64,000 nucleotides of DNA, from contig OZ020486.1 in assembly GCA_963971405.1 (NCBI GenBank), positions 24,761,419-24,825,418 of the forward strand, in the 5' to 3' direction. The position numbers were made by a program, and so were the translations under genes. How positions within the stretch are numbered: position 1 is the stretch's first letter; every line of letters begins with the position of its first letter. The DNA is from Psococerastis gibbosa (lineage: Eukaryota; Arthropoda; Insecta; Psocodea; Psocidae). The notes below the pieces were generated by a model that had not been told where the DNA came from, searched no databases, and saw only the letters and a program-made list of their open reading frames with translations. Positions 44,861 through 54,984 of this stretch are shown here, piece after piece.

Positions 44861-45120
44861 TCTAATCTCTAATCTCTTGTGCTGTTCCAGACACGACCTG
44901 GCTGACGATAAACTTTTTCTAGAGCTTTGAACTTAAATTAAACAGGAACAAAGCTTCCTATCCGCCGTCATTAGTTCTATGCTAATAGGGTTTTTAAATC
45001 TCCTCAAGGGATTTGGATTTTTCTCCTTGATAGCTTTTCGTTTTTTCCACACCTAATCCTTATTTTGTTTTCACATTCATTTTGTTATCTGCGTAATTAT
45101 TCCAATATACGCTTGCTTAA

Positions 45121-45480
45121 GAGAAAATTAGCACCCTAAAATTTGTTGTTTTTATTGACTTTTTATTTTTTATTTAATTAAAAAAGCAAGTTATTAAAGA
45201 TTTGGCGCATGTAAGTTGTAGCAGACTAATTCATGCATCATAAAATAGGAAGTATTACATTTTTGGTACCTCAGTTGTTTCATAAAAACCAGTGAAACTA
45301 AAATTTAACGAAAATGGAATTTTTGGAAAAACTGCAACACCGAAAAGTAATAGTACCCGATTATATGATGCATGAAGTAGTCTTCTACAACTTAAATGAG
45401 CCAAAAATTGTCTAACTTACTGAGTGAATGAAATAAAAGATGAAAAGTATTTAATTTTGGGGGGTCGATATTCTAAACTA
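45121..45480. mobile_element. palindromic element, intact copy of the one split at 30163/31840
   Basis: The left half (AAAATTAGCACCCTAAAATT ... CATGCATCATAAAATAGG) and right half (AATGGAATTTTTGGAAAAAC ... TATTTAATTTTGGGGGGTCG) are partly inverse to one another: GCGCATGTAAGTTGTAG...ATGCATCAT pairs with ATGATGCATGAAGTAGTCTT, then CTACAACTTAAATGAGCC. About 340 bp, no coding sequence. Confidence 0.7.
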
Positions 45481-46432
45481 GCACATAGGTAGACTACCCA
45501 CGAGCATAATACGATTATTAACGTAATACTTGTTTCCTGACTTCCTATATGATTGTTACCGACTAAGGTAAGATTGCGTTATGGCAAACGAGTGGTACGT
45601 TATCGTAGTGTGTATTAACTGTGTTTTTGGCAACAGTTCCTACATTTTAGAATGTGTGTTTAACTGTTATTGGTTTTGGAGAAATAACTGACAAAAACAA
45701 GCATATAGTAAAAATAGTTTGTATTAATAGCCATTTTACATAAAACAGTTGGCTAGATCTTTGATAACGTCTTATTTATCAGCGGTCGTCGCGCATTACA
45801 AAAAAGTACAGTGGGCTAACTCAATATTAGGCGAAGGTAGGCCTGTTGTTACAATTAACAATTCAATTTGGCGTTTATAATTTTAAATACAGCACATGAC
45901 AGCTGCGACAATTTTCAGACTAAGATTAAAATAACTACTTAATAATACGTTTGTGTTGAAAATTCTCTTGGTTAAAAACTCGCATTTAATAATGATCTTG
46001 CACAGAATCTACGAAATTAGTTATTAAAATTAATAGTTGAAACCTTTTTAACAGTTGAAACAATAACGAAAATTGTGTCCAAAACCTCATTATGATTTTA
46101 TGAATGTGTGCGCATATGCAGGTATATGTAGTCTGAATTTAGTTACTTCTGTAGCCCTAACACGGCTTGTAATGAATAACTTATACGGGAACAAGATTAC
46201 ATTATATTAAATAAACCGCAGCAATGAATGTAAATTTACATAAGGATGTTAAAATTAAATAATTGAATGTAACAGATTAATTTTATTTGTCAACAGAGAT
46301 TAATTGGTGCGTACGATTAACTGTGGTATAATTTACTTTTCTGCACTCAGTAGTACCAACATGACAAAAACCAAAATGAATTTCGTCTGCTGGGAGAGAA
46401 CATAGGAAAACCCACAACTAGCCTACCTGTGC

Positions 46433-46515
46433 CTTACAGTTCGTTTAAGACGACACTTATATTTATAAGCTTGCCATAAGTGAGACAACTTGGTTCCCGT
46501 CTCTAAAAGTGACAA
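46433..46515. repeat. dispersed repeat pair with 60334-60415
   Basis: TTACAGTTCGTTTAAGACGA, then CACTTATATTTATAAGCTTG, then CCATAAGTGAGA agrees with TTACAGTCCGTTTTAGATGA, CACTTAAATATACAAGTTTA, CCATAAGAGAAA. Direct orientation. Family unknown. Confidence 0.5.
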
Positions 46516-47521
46516 TGGCACATGATATCGATGGTATAAGGGACAAGATAGTTGTCCATTAATTTGTTTATATAGCGGTTTGGCCCCATCACCGGCTTTC
46601 CCTCTGTGCCCACAAAGAATTCTTGTAAATAAACCCACTTATAATAAACAAAGCTAAACAAAAGTAAACAGATTTTAATTTTTTAATTATCCCTTAATTT
46701 AAAAGTTAACGTACTTAATGCAGCACAGCCTAACACTGAACTTTTTAACGGCTTAAGAGTATTATCTTACTCTAATGAAGAAATCATGAGCCAAGTGACG
46801 CTATTTCTCTCTTATGGTAAGTCTGTGAATTTACGTGCCATCTAAAACGCATTGTAAGACGGAGATGATCGTCTCAGGTTTCATGTAAGTAAGCGAGAGC
46901 AAACGTGTATTAGGACATGGAACAATTACACAATAATTGTAATGTCACTAGACCTAATACAATTTTCCCTGCCCTAAAAATAATTACAACTCCTGCGGAT
47001 TAGAATGTAGAGGTTCCCAGAGGGTCAAAGTTATAATATTCAGCTGTATATTAAAAAGGCAGTGAAAATTAATAAATCTTCAGAACTCTATTAAATTTTC
47101 CCTCAATTCCTGGAGTTGTGTTCCAGCTGTGAATACAGTAACTAGTAGTTTGCGTAATAAACTAATTAAACTCTTTATAATCAATTAATTATGAGTGCTC
47201 AGGTAAGCAGATGTTGGTTCCGGTGTACAAACCGTTACAAAGTTTCTGCAAACAAACGCTACAATAACAAACATTTTAAGATATGTACACTGTTCACGCG
47301 AAATTAACGTAGGCTATACAGTTCATATTTTCACCCACCCATGGTGACCCAAAGGAGTGTTTTAGGTTATTTTAGCCGGTGTCTCTAGAAACAGTATGTA
47401 TTTAACTGCATTGCTGGCAACTCCTTTTAAGGTGTGCACAAGTCAATAGAGTACGTACATAAATACGATAGGAACAGACAGGAAATTAAAGTATACTCCT
47501 AGAATATGATGTTCCCTTTAA

Positions 47522-48409
47522 GAAAGAACCGGTCTGAGGTTACTCGAACATGCTTTCCAATTTATAAATGAGTAGATAGTCATAATGTGTAATTTCATAG
47601 TAAATAATTTCTCAATGGTTAAATTTCAGATCCCTCGAGGGGGGGGGGGTCCACCTCAATGTATTAAAAACCCTTTAAAACTCTTAAAACTGGAACGAAC
47701 AACAGACCAATACATTGTAACAGTAGTAACAATGACACACAGCACGTAATGTATTGGAGCGTGAATTTAAATAATTTTCCACAATTTTCCATAATTTCTT
47801 CAAAAAAAATTTTGTACAGAACCAAATATTTCTTGGAAATGCAACCTGTCCGGTTTTGTTACACTATTAAACACCTAAAACATACCTGAAGGTAGAAATA
47901 ATCGATAGTAAGGTTTCGCAGAAAAATTATTTTTTAGTCATTTTTCATGAAAATTGAGTTATTTTTATTTTGTTGCCCCCCGAAACAAACTATCAAGGGG
48001 CAAGCGACCCCCTGCATTTTGTATACAGTAATAACGACTACAATATATGTGAATTTAAATGACATCGTTGGAGCCGTTTTTGAGAAATAATTTTTTTGAG
48101 AATAAACCCCCCCCCCCCCCAAATTGAGGTAACCCAAAATAATAAAAAATGGTCTCGAGGTATAATTTTTGTTAACCTACATGCAACATTTTATCAAAAT
48201 CGGCCGAGTAGTTTGCCCGGAAATCGATGAACAGACAGACAGACAGACAGACATACAGACAGACAGACAGAGCGACAGACAGACATTTCGTTAAAACCAC
48301 TTTTTGGGTTCCTGGGACCTCAAAACGTGTAAATCCGTTGAAATCTCAGAATCGATAATTTCGACCATCACAAAGCTTTCCTTATACAAACTACGTATAA
48401 ATTGGAAAG
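47522..48409 (-). mobile_element. 0.9-kb copy of the CTTTCCAA repeat (copy 2)
   Basis: Opposite orientation to 11478-13354. Retained blocks: the CTTTCCAATTTAT end at 47553, a G run (47639-47649), the CCTAAAACATACCTGAAGGT block, TATCAAGGGGCAAGCGACCC, an ACAG microsatellite (48230-48290), TGGGACCTCAAAACGTGTAA, and the TACGTATAAATTGGAAAG end at 48409. About 1 kb is missing compared with copy 1, of which 344 bp is the hAT miniature. Confidence 0.7.
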
Positions 48410-49659
48410 CAAAAGACAGAAAAGTAGGCCTATTTAATTGCTTTTTTATACATTCTCTCTTGTATGAGTAGCCTATGTAGCTCACTAGTTTATTTTCATT
48501 TCATTTCTTTTAAGTGACATGTAGAGTAGCTACTGCATGTGTTGTACAGTTGCTTTTCTTGCTTATATTGTAATGTAGTCGTATATGCATCACATTGATT
48601 TTTTTTTATTATACGATGGAAAAAAATACAATTAGCAAAGTTCAAAACCGAAAGGTTTGTCTGAACATATGTTCATTACTAAATCACCTATTCATGAATA
48701 GGAACAATGCTATAACCAGTAATAAGTTATTTAAAATAAATATTTAATAATAGAACTGTAATAGCCTACATTATGTTAATAATTTGAGCAATTTAGGCCT
48801 ACACCTCATTTCACCAAAAAATGTAGCAGAGATTTCATCCTTTTTCGGCTATAATATACAGTATTTGCCAAAAATCCTGTAACAAACACGTTTATCGCTT
48901 TTCAGACAAAATTATTTCACGTATCAAACTATCCATGATACTGTAGTATCGTGGGTAGGTACTACACACTTTCACCAAAAAACTTTGAAATTTGAAATTG
49001 GATCAGTGGTTTCAAGAGAATGAGCTCAAGACCGAAGTAGCGTCGGCCATAATGATTGGAACAAATCTATTACAACTCTTGTACACAAATTTTCGTCTTC
49101 TTAAATAATAATCAAGCGATAGACGTCTTTGTTCCAGGATTTTGTCCAATACTGTGCGTGGTAAAGAAGTTCGTTTGGAAGGTTCATATACGGTAGGTCT
49201 GCAGCTTAAAGATGGCAGAACAGGACGTTAAAGTACTAGTATGATATCCATGGCCATTAGTTGATTTCTAATTCCAAATTAAAGTGAATAACAATTTTAA
49301 ATAGTTTTGTAACTCCTTAGGCCTATACATTAGCATAGACAATAGACGAAAGATTCGTTGGCAATGATAATAAATGCTCAGAAACAAGCGGTTTGAATTA
49401 AGTCAAAACTAATTCGAGTCTTTGTAAATCATTATTCGTTTTTCGTATTGAATGAAGGAAAACAATAGAAATTGAATAAAATTACTTGGGGTAACTCCAG
49501 ATTTAATCAGTTAAACAAAGAATTAAACAAAGAACTCAAATGAAACAAAATGGGCATCCACTAGCGGTTGAAATTACACTATAAAGGGTCTAAAATTATC
49601 TGTATTTTCGACTGCACTCTATCTGTACTCTTTTTAAACAAATAGGCGACGAATACTTT
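48410..49659. other. no gene recognised
   Basis: AT-rich unassigned sequence. No convincing exon or repeat pair. Confidence 0.4.
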
Positions 49660-49799
49660 AGGCGGGGATTCCACCAACGTCAATAGTGATAGTAAATTTT
49701 TTTTGACGTGGTAGCAGACATTTTTAGACAGTCTAAAAAAGTCTGCTACCACATCAAAAAACATTTACTATCACTATTGACGTTAGTGGGATCCCCGCT
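49660..49799. mobile_element. short hairpin element (AGGCG-TTCCACC family)
   Basis: About 69-base arms with roughly six mismatches: AGGCGGGGATTCCACCAACG, then TCAATAGTGATAGTAAATTT, then TGACGTGGTAGCAGACATTT, with inverse partner 49730-49799. TTTA precedes the left arm and follows the right one, so a TTA/TTTA target duplication is possible. It shares CGTCAATAGT with the 21570 copy, then diverges. Confidence 0.8.
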
Positions 49800-50161
49800 T
49801 TACATCCAGCAAATTTATGCACAATTAACATTTCCGTAAATTGGTGTTACATTTTATACAAAATTAAAACATCTTAAAAACATATACGTTTCTACAATAA
49901 AAAATATTTTCATCATACCACATTATCAAGGTTGAAGTATGATTTCTGCTATATAAACAATGTAGCGTATATATTACAGTATTTATGTGGAATGGTTATC
50001 TTCCATGGCATTATAATAACAACTTGATAGGTACATGCACAGGGATGGTTTTGATTTGGGCTACGATTAACTCCTCTTGCCAATAGATTAGTTTAATGTG
50101 TCCAAAATTACATATAATTTGTTTAGAATGTACTGAAATCTAATACATGGCATTGCTGGAG

Positions 50162-50167
50162 TTTATT
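50162..50167 (-). promoter_or_regulatory. possible polyadenylation signal of the Ig gene
   Basis: AATAAA on the minus strand, about 480 bases past the stop codon of the Ig gene. It is the first canonical hexamer I noted downstream. If used, the 3' UTR would include the miniature at 50189-50349. Confidence 0.25.
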
Positions 50168-50188
50168 ACATATTACCTTACCTACAGC

Positions 50189-50349
50189 CAGGGTGTCATT
50201 TAAATATATTTCAGGGGGGGTATGATTACAATTAGGTACATTTTAAACAAGGTTGTAACGATTTCTTTGTTAGTCCGGGTCAATGTCGTATTTTTTTTAG
50301 TAACGAGGAGGGGGGGAGGTGCCCTGGGACACCCTAAACGACACCCTTG
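50189..50349. mobile_element. G-rich-ended hAT-type miniature with perfect 8-bp duplication
   Basis: The ends are CAGGGTGTCATTT and, inverted, CAAGGGTGTCGTTT. CCTACAGC is repeated exactly at 50181-50188 and 50350-50357. G runs follow the left end and precede the right end. 161 bp, non-coding. Confidence 0.87.
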
Positions 50350-50645
50350 CCTACAGCAATATTCACTTTTTATATAATTTAATTTCAACTGCCAAAATCT
50401 TACCAACCCTCGTGATACTCGCAGCCTTTACTATTTTGCCATTTGTCAACTATAACTTATTGGCTATTACAGCAAGTTTTATGGTTTAAAGTTCCACACT
50501 TTCGCCATTTTAATTTGGCAGTATAATCATAGCCAGTACAACTTAAGCCTCATTAACAAATTGAAAACGAAATTCTTGGTTGAAATCAAACTTGGTATCG
50601 GCAAGAAGTGTAATCTCCCATAAGCTCATCAATCTGTGTTACATT

Positions 50646-50873
50646 TTACATAAACACGATGGTTATTACTAAGACTAGTAACAATCTGGTTTTCCAGTTA
50701 GTGACTGGTGCAGTGGATGAAGAGTAACCACTAGCGTTAGTAACGTTGAGGGTTAACATGCCTTCAGCCAGTCCATAAGAACTGCGCACTAGGAACATAT
50801 ACTCACCGGAGTGTGAAGCCCTGACGTGGCGAATAACTAACACAGCAATACGGCAGTGAATTGACGAACCATT
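50646..50873 (-). CDS. Ig-superfamily protein, last coding exon with C-terminal hydrophobic tail
   Basis: After the acceptor TTTTTCTTCAG the exon reads NGSSIHCRIAVLVIRHVRAS, then HSGEYMFLVRSSYGLAEG and LTLNVTNASG, i.e. strands E to G of an Ig-like domain. It ends with a Ser/Thr spacer and a hydrophobic tail (LLLVLVITIVF) directly before the stop. A terminal hydrophobic tail with no cytoplasmic part suggests a GPI anchor; a short transmembrane end is the alternative. The usual F-strand cysteine of YxC is Met here (GEYMF), while a cysteine sits earlier (SIHC). The start is phase 0 and joins the 58319-58494 exon in frame to complete one domain. Role: probably cell-surface recognition or adhesion; the exact family is not recognised. 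Confidence 0.8.
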   Translation of the reverse strand, partial: NGSSIHCRIAVLVIRHVRASHSGEYMFLVRSSYGLAEGMLTLNVTNASGYSSSTAPVTNWKTRLLLVLVITIVFM

Positions 50874-52293
50874 CTGAAGAAAAAAAAACAGCTGTGATTA
50901 AAATTTTCGTAGTAGAATAACATAATAACATATTTTCATATATATTATATATTTTCAATATCATATTCATTCATTCATTCATGGCTTACTAAAAACAAGT
51001 GCCGTGTCTAACAGGATTACCCCTTCGTTAAAGTATTTAAAAAATGAAGCAGAAGTGAAGCGTGAAAATAAAACCGCCTGAAATTCGAAATTAGTTTTAT
51101 CACTTAAATATGTTCCATGTAACATGGCCAATGTCCTGAAAACGGCGTCAAGTGACAGTAGCAAAATTGTAGTTGCATTTGGTAGATAAGTGGCAAGTTT
51201 GTCATATCATGCATTGTGGCATAAAAAATCGTGATAACTCAAAATAATGATTTTGGCGGTTAATCCGGTTTTTATTTCCACGCTTCAAGTAATAAAAAGG
51301 CAGCGCAGCAAATACTAAGAGTATTCCCAAGAGGCAAAAATTATAACAAGCGATTTTGTATCGATCGTAGCGTTTAAAATGTCTCTGACGCCCGAAAACA
51401 AAATGAAAACGTTGGCTGTTCGCAACTATTAAAGCAGTTGGAAAAATCGAGCGCCACAAAAAACACGACTCATATATACGTTGTATTTCCCCCAGCAACA
51501 CCTCTGACTCCGTATTATTATGGAAATCTTTTTAAGAGACCTTTCCCTTTTGCGAACCTCGTTTACACAATTTTTCTGTCCGGACATTTTCGCGACTTGA
51601 AAACTCCCAAGAGAGGTTACTCTAAAAGCAGTTCCTCTGATCTACTATTTCGTAGTTTTCAATTCCCTTGAGACTAAAAAATCAGTCAGGACTTTATAAG
51701 ATTCTATTGTGATGGTCATTTGAAAGCACTGGTGATTTATGAAGAATTTGTTTGAGAACTGACTGAAATTCAACAAGTATGGTACTGTTGGACCGTAGGT
51801 ATCACGTTGACTGTTTAACGTATTATTTGAATAAGAGACCCATAGGTCTTAGGGCATCTAATTATATTTTTTTATGAATAATTGCTCATTGTGAGTAGTG
51901 ATCATTAATTATAATAGGGTAGGGGATTAGAGAAAACTCGCACCCGTACCCGCCTCATTTTTACCACAAAATATTGACACTGTGCGGATAGTCTGGGTGA
52001 CACCATGACAAAAGGCAATAAGATTGATTTACTTGTACATATAACAAGTTATGAATGTATGTTTTCGCCACTTGAACTGTAGTGGACTTAACAAAAAAAA
52101 ATTCAATATAACATCAAATTAATGTCCGAAATTTGTTTGAAGTGGGTTCCCTTGAAAAGATTCCCCTATAGACCTACATATCCACGTTACCATTGTAATT
52201 GAAGAATCTGCTGCAATTACACGGAAAATAACAGTATACTACTAGTACTACATGAGCGTCGGCAGGATATTTGTACTCTCTTAATGTGTAACT
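50874..52293 (-). other. intron of the Ig gene, proximal part
   Basis: No exon was identified. Open frames at 50979-51164, 51202-51501 (minus) and 51438-51671 (plus) have no domain match. The in-phase junction between the flanking Ig exons requires no extra exon here. Confidence 0.5.
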
Positions 52294-52490
52294 ATAAATA
52301 AATAAATATTGACTTTTTTTGTTCTATTACTAAGTCAACCTAGCGGAGTTATGGCTATAAAGCCCTCTCTTACACTTAACTAGAAAGACCCGGGACTGCC
52401 TGGTTTACATGCCCTCCGAAGCATGGCCGGGAAATGGAGCAAGTGTAAAACTCGAACCAACAATCTTTCGGGTGAAAGTCGGAGTCTGTA
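52294..52490 (-). repeat. SINE family B, interrupted by a hairpin element
   Basis: Body and most of the head of SINE-B; the head continues at 52869-52890 (ACCACTATTCTACATTTCCT) on the far side of the composite hairpin. The uninterrupted copies read GTCTGTACCACTA at this spot, so the SINE gives the pre-insertion sequence of the target. Confidence 0.85.
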
Positions 52491-52868
52491 AGGCGCCCAT
52501 TCCACCGACCGGCTAGGGCTATTTACAAAAACAGTGACGTGGTAGCAGACATTCAAGACTTAGGTGGGGTTTCCACCGACCTCCCATTGCAGAATTGACG
52601 GAAATGTTTATTTTCTTCTATTTATAGTTAAAATTGATCAATGATCATACAGTAAAATCACAAACAAACAAACTAAAATTAAAAAATGGCGTCATGGGAT
52701 ATGTTAAGTACAAACATTTTAATAGATTTCTATAAAAAGAAAAATTCTAATTTCCGTCAATGCATTCTGCAATGCGAGGTCGGTGGAAACGCCACCTAAG
52801 TCTTGAATGTCTGCTACCACGTCACCGTTTTTGTAAATAGCCCTAGCCGGTCAGTGGAATGGGCGCCT
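52491..52868. mobile_element. composite hairpin element (AGGCG-TTCCACC family), copy 2
   Basis: Outer arms: AGGCGCCCATTCCACCGACC, then GGCTAGGGCTATTTACAAAA, then GTGACGTGGTAGCAGACATT, then CAAGACTTAGGTGG; the inverse partner ends at 52868 with about three changes. The middle 24-base segment of the arm is unlike that of the 18059 copy, although tip and end are shared. The target SINE shows that nothing more than TA (or TAA) was duplicated. An inner hairpin fills the loop. Confidence 0.82.
52560..52799. mobile_element. inner hairpin element inside composite copy 2
   Basis: TTAGGTGGGGTTTCCACCGA, then CCTCCCATTGCAGAATTGAC at the left, inverse at the right (GGTCGGTGGAAACGCCACCT). The interior of about 120 bases is almost identical to 18200-18320. 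Both composites therefore carry the same inner unit at the same place in the loop. Confidence 0.75.
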
Positions 52869-52890
52869 ACCACTATTCTACATTTCCTGA
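52869..52890 (-). repeat. rest of the interrupted SINE-B head
   Basis: ACCACTATTCTACATTTCCT, continuing 52294-52490. It is followed by an irregular CTAACTACC repeat (52893-52922). Confidence 0.8.
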
Positions 52891-53519
52891 CTACCCTAAC
52901 CCCCTAACTACCCTAACTACCCTATGTTTTATGTAAAATGGCGCTGTATATTGTTGAAAGAGTCGTTTGCCTGCATAAAGTTGTACAGTAGATGATAGCC
53001 TTAGTTCATGGTTTGTAAACAGGGGGGTAAAAGAGCTGAAACTCATTTTATAAAATAAAACGAAACTGGGTGATTTTGATACGGAAACGTGATAGAAATC
53101 CAATGAAAGGATTTTCAGAAACCTGTCACCACGTGCTCCGGCGTCGTAAACATAAACAGGCAACATTGAACAACCCCCGAGCCTGAAACTGACGTATATC
53201 CGATCACATCTCACCCAAAATCGCTGGACCGGAAAGGGTTCTCTCCCCTTTATCACAAATTTCAATCTGACTTAGTAAAAAGTAGCCATTTCCCTCAAAT
53301 GATGCATATAGGTGAAGATGGAGGGGCCCAACGCTGGATCAATTCAATCCTATCTAAGTATAGGCTATACTCTTTCACGCCTGATCAGCTCAAAGCTTAT
53401 ACCTTCATCCAACTGAAGAACATTCCACAAATTTTCTGGTAAACATACTGCCAATGTCTGTGTCAGTGCCTGTATTGTGCGACATCCCACTTAAGTAATA
53501 TAAAAATTCCAATAATGCA
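52891..53519. other. unassigned; one 124-codon minus frame
   Basis: The frame 52891-53265 begins MKFVIKGREPFPVQRFWVRC and has no domain I recognise. It lies in an intron of the Ig gene on the same strand. Its upstream end lacks a clear acceptor in phase, so I do not call it an exon. Confidence 0.3.
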
Positions 53520-53650
53520 CAGTATTTTTTTTGTTTTTTCTTTTCTTTTTTTCGGCAAACTGCTATAAGCACGCTGGGCAACGAGTTGCCCAGGTACCGT
53601 CTACAACAGTTTGCCCTTGTCTATTTGTTCGATTTTTTTTTTTTTTTTAA
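53520..53650 (-). repeat. LINE 3' UTR fragment related to 55389
   Basis: GGCAAACTGCTATAAGCACG, then GGGCAACGAGTTGCCCAGGT, then ACCGTCTACAACAGTTTGCC resembles 55496-55562 (GGCAAACTGCGATCAGGAGG, AACGGGTTGCCCAGTGACCG, GGGCAGTTTGCC). T-rich tracts at 53525-53552 and 53632-53648 are poly(A) remnants or internal runs. No coding part is left. Confidence 0.6.
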
Positions 53651-53698
53651 ATGGATTAAGGGTTTTCACAGATTTTTATAGATAGTGGACTGGAACTG

Positions 53699-53764
53699 AA
53701 ACGGGAGCGTGTGTTGGCGTAAAGTAGCTGCAAACGGGAGCGTGTGTTGGCGTAAAGTAGCTGC
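53699..53764. repeat. perfect 33-bp tandem duplication
   Basis: AAACGGGAGCGTGTGTTGGC, then GTAAAGTAGCTGC, occurs twice without a mismatch (53699-53731, 53732-53764), so it is recent or corrected. Confidence 0.9.
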
Positions 53765-54679
53765 ATCAGTGCACAGTATTATACACAATGGTTTACTATT
53801 GTACTATTATTGTGTTATATGTTAAGAGTTATGTTATGATAAACGAAGGAATGCCACTAATTACCACCATAACCGCGATAAGAGCTGAGTCGCTAAGTGG
53901 ATGGACACCTAATCAGACATCCAGTAGGTACTTATTAATGCCAGAGCTGAAATGCTAGGGTAAATGGTAAGCAGAAAACCCCAAATAAGAATGGACCCTA
54001 CTGTGACTAAGTTGATACTGATGATGCATGTACATTCATAGCATCAATTTCTTTAAGTGCCGTCTAGATAGGCATAATTACTATTTTGGACTCAATTTCA
54101 CTTCATCCTAAAGAGTTTTCGTATTTTCACCCTGACTGTACATGTGTGCAAGCAAAGTTAAATATTGAACGAGGATGAAACAAATAGCTTTGCGTGTTGT
54201 ATTGTGTGACAGATCGCTCCATAATTACCCCAACAGGAAAATGTTAATAACTTTGCTGTCCCTAATTTTTACCACGAGCTAAATACATAAGCAGGCCCTT
54301 ATAAATGATCGGATTTTGGATTACAACTAACACACAAAGAACTTTCTCCTACGCCAAAAGAAAGCCCATCAATATGATAACAATACTCACAATTGTGTAG
54401 GTTTACGTTTCTTTGATTTGTATAAATGTCTTTAGGACCCCAAGACCTTGAAACCTTGAAATCGATAACTTGGCCCAAATTATTGAGGTTTTACGCTCGT
54501 TATACCCTGGAGAAAGGGGAGCCCCCACTCCCGAAAAAAAAAACTGATAATTGTAAGGGCAAGTGTGGTTTTACAAATATTTTATCCTGAAGAAAGGGGG
54601 GCCCGGGGGTCTCCCCCGGAGAAAAAAAAATTGATGAATAGGCCCAAATTAAGGATGTTTTACGCATTTTGCAAACAGT

Positions 54680-54981
54680 ACCGTTGAGATTATACAGACG
54701 AATAAACCTACCACTGACGGGGGCCCGGGGGTCTCCCCCGAAGAAACTTTTTTAAAAAATAGGTCTGAAATATTGGGGTTTTAAGCATTTCGAGTAATAT
54801 ATTTTTTGTGAAAGTACTTAGTCAATATGTTGATTTTTTTCATGATGTCTTTCAAGTGAAATAAGCATGCCAAGAATTAATTTCCCATTCGTTTTTGTGG
54901 ATACTATGCCTTTCGCCTCCAAAACGTCTTTGTCACCAGATATCCTGGGGGGGGGGCAGGACCCCCCCTATTTACGCCAAT
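54680..54981. mobile_element. G-rich element, tandem unit 1
   Basis: Runs from ACCGTTGAGATTATACAGAC through GGGGGCCCGGGGGTCTCCCC, GAAAGTACTTAGTCAATATG, GGATACTATGCCTTTCGCCT and ACGTCTTTGTCACCAG to CTATTTACGCCAATG. The same series follows at once in 54985-55324. The GCCAATG end is shared with 32132-32350. Confidence 0.75.
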
Positions 54982-54984
54982 GTT

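Noticed and set aside
48180..48300. ACAG repeat as an independent microsatellite locus
   Set aside because: It is the reverse-strand form of the TGTC array within copy 2 of the 1.9-kb repeat.
52891..53265. 124-codon minus frame as an extra exon of the Ig gene
   Set aside because: The exons at 58319-58494 and 50646-50873 already join in phase to make a complete Ig domain, and no in-phase acceptor and donor bound this frame.
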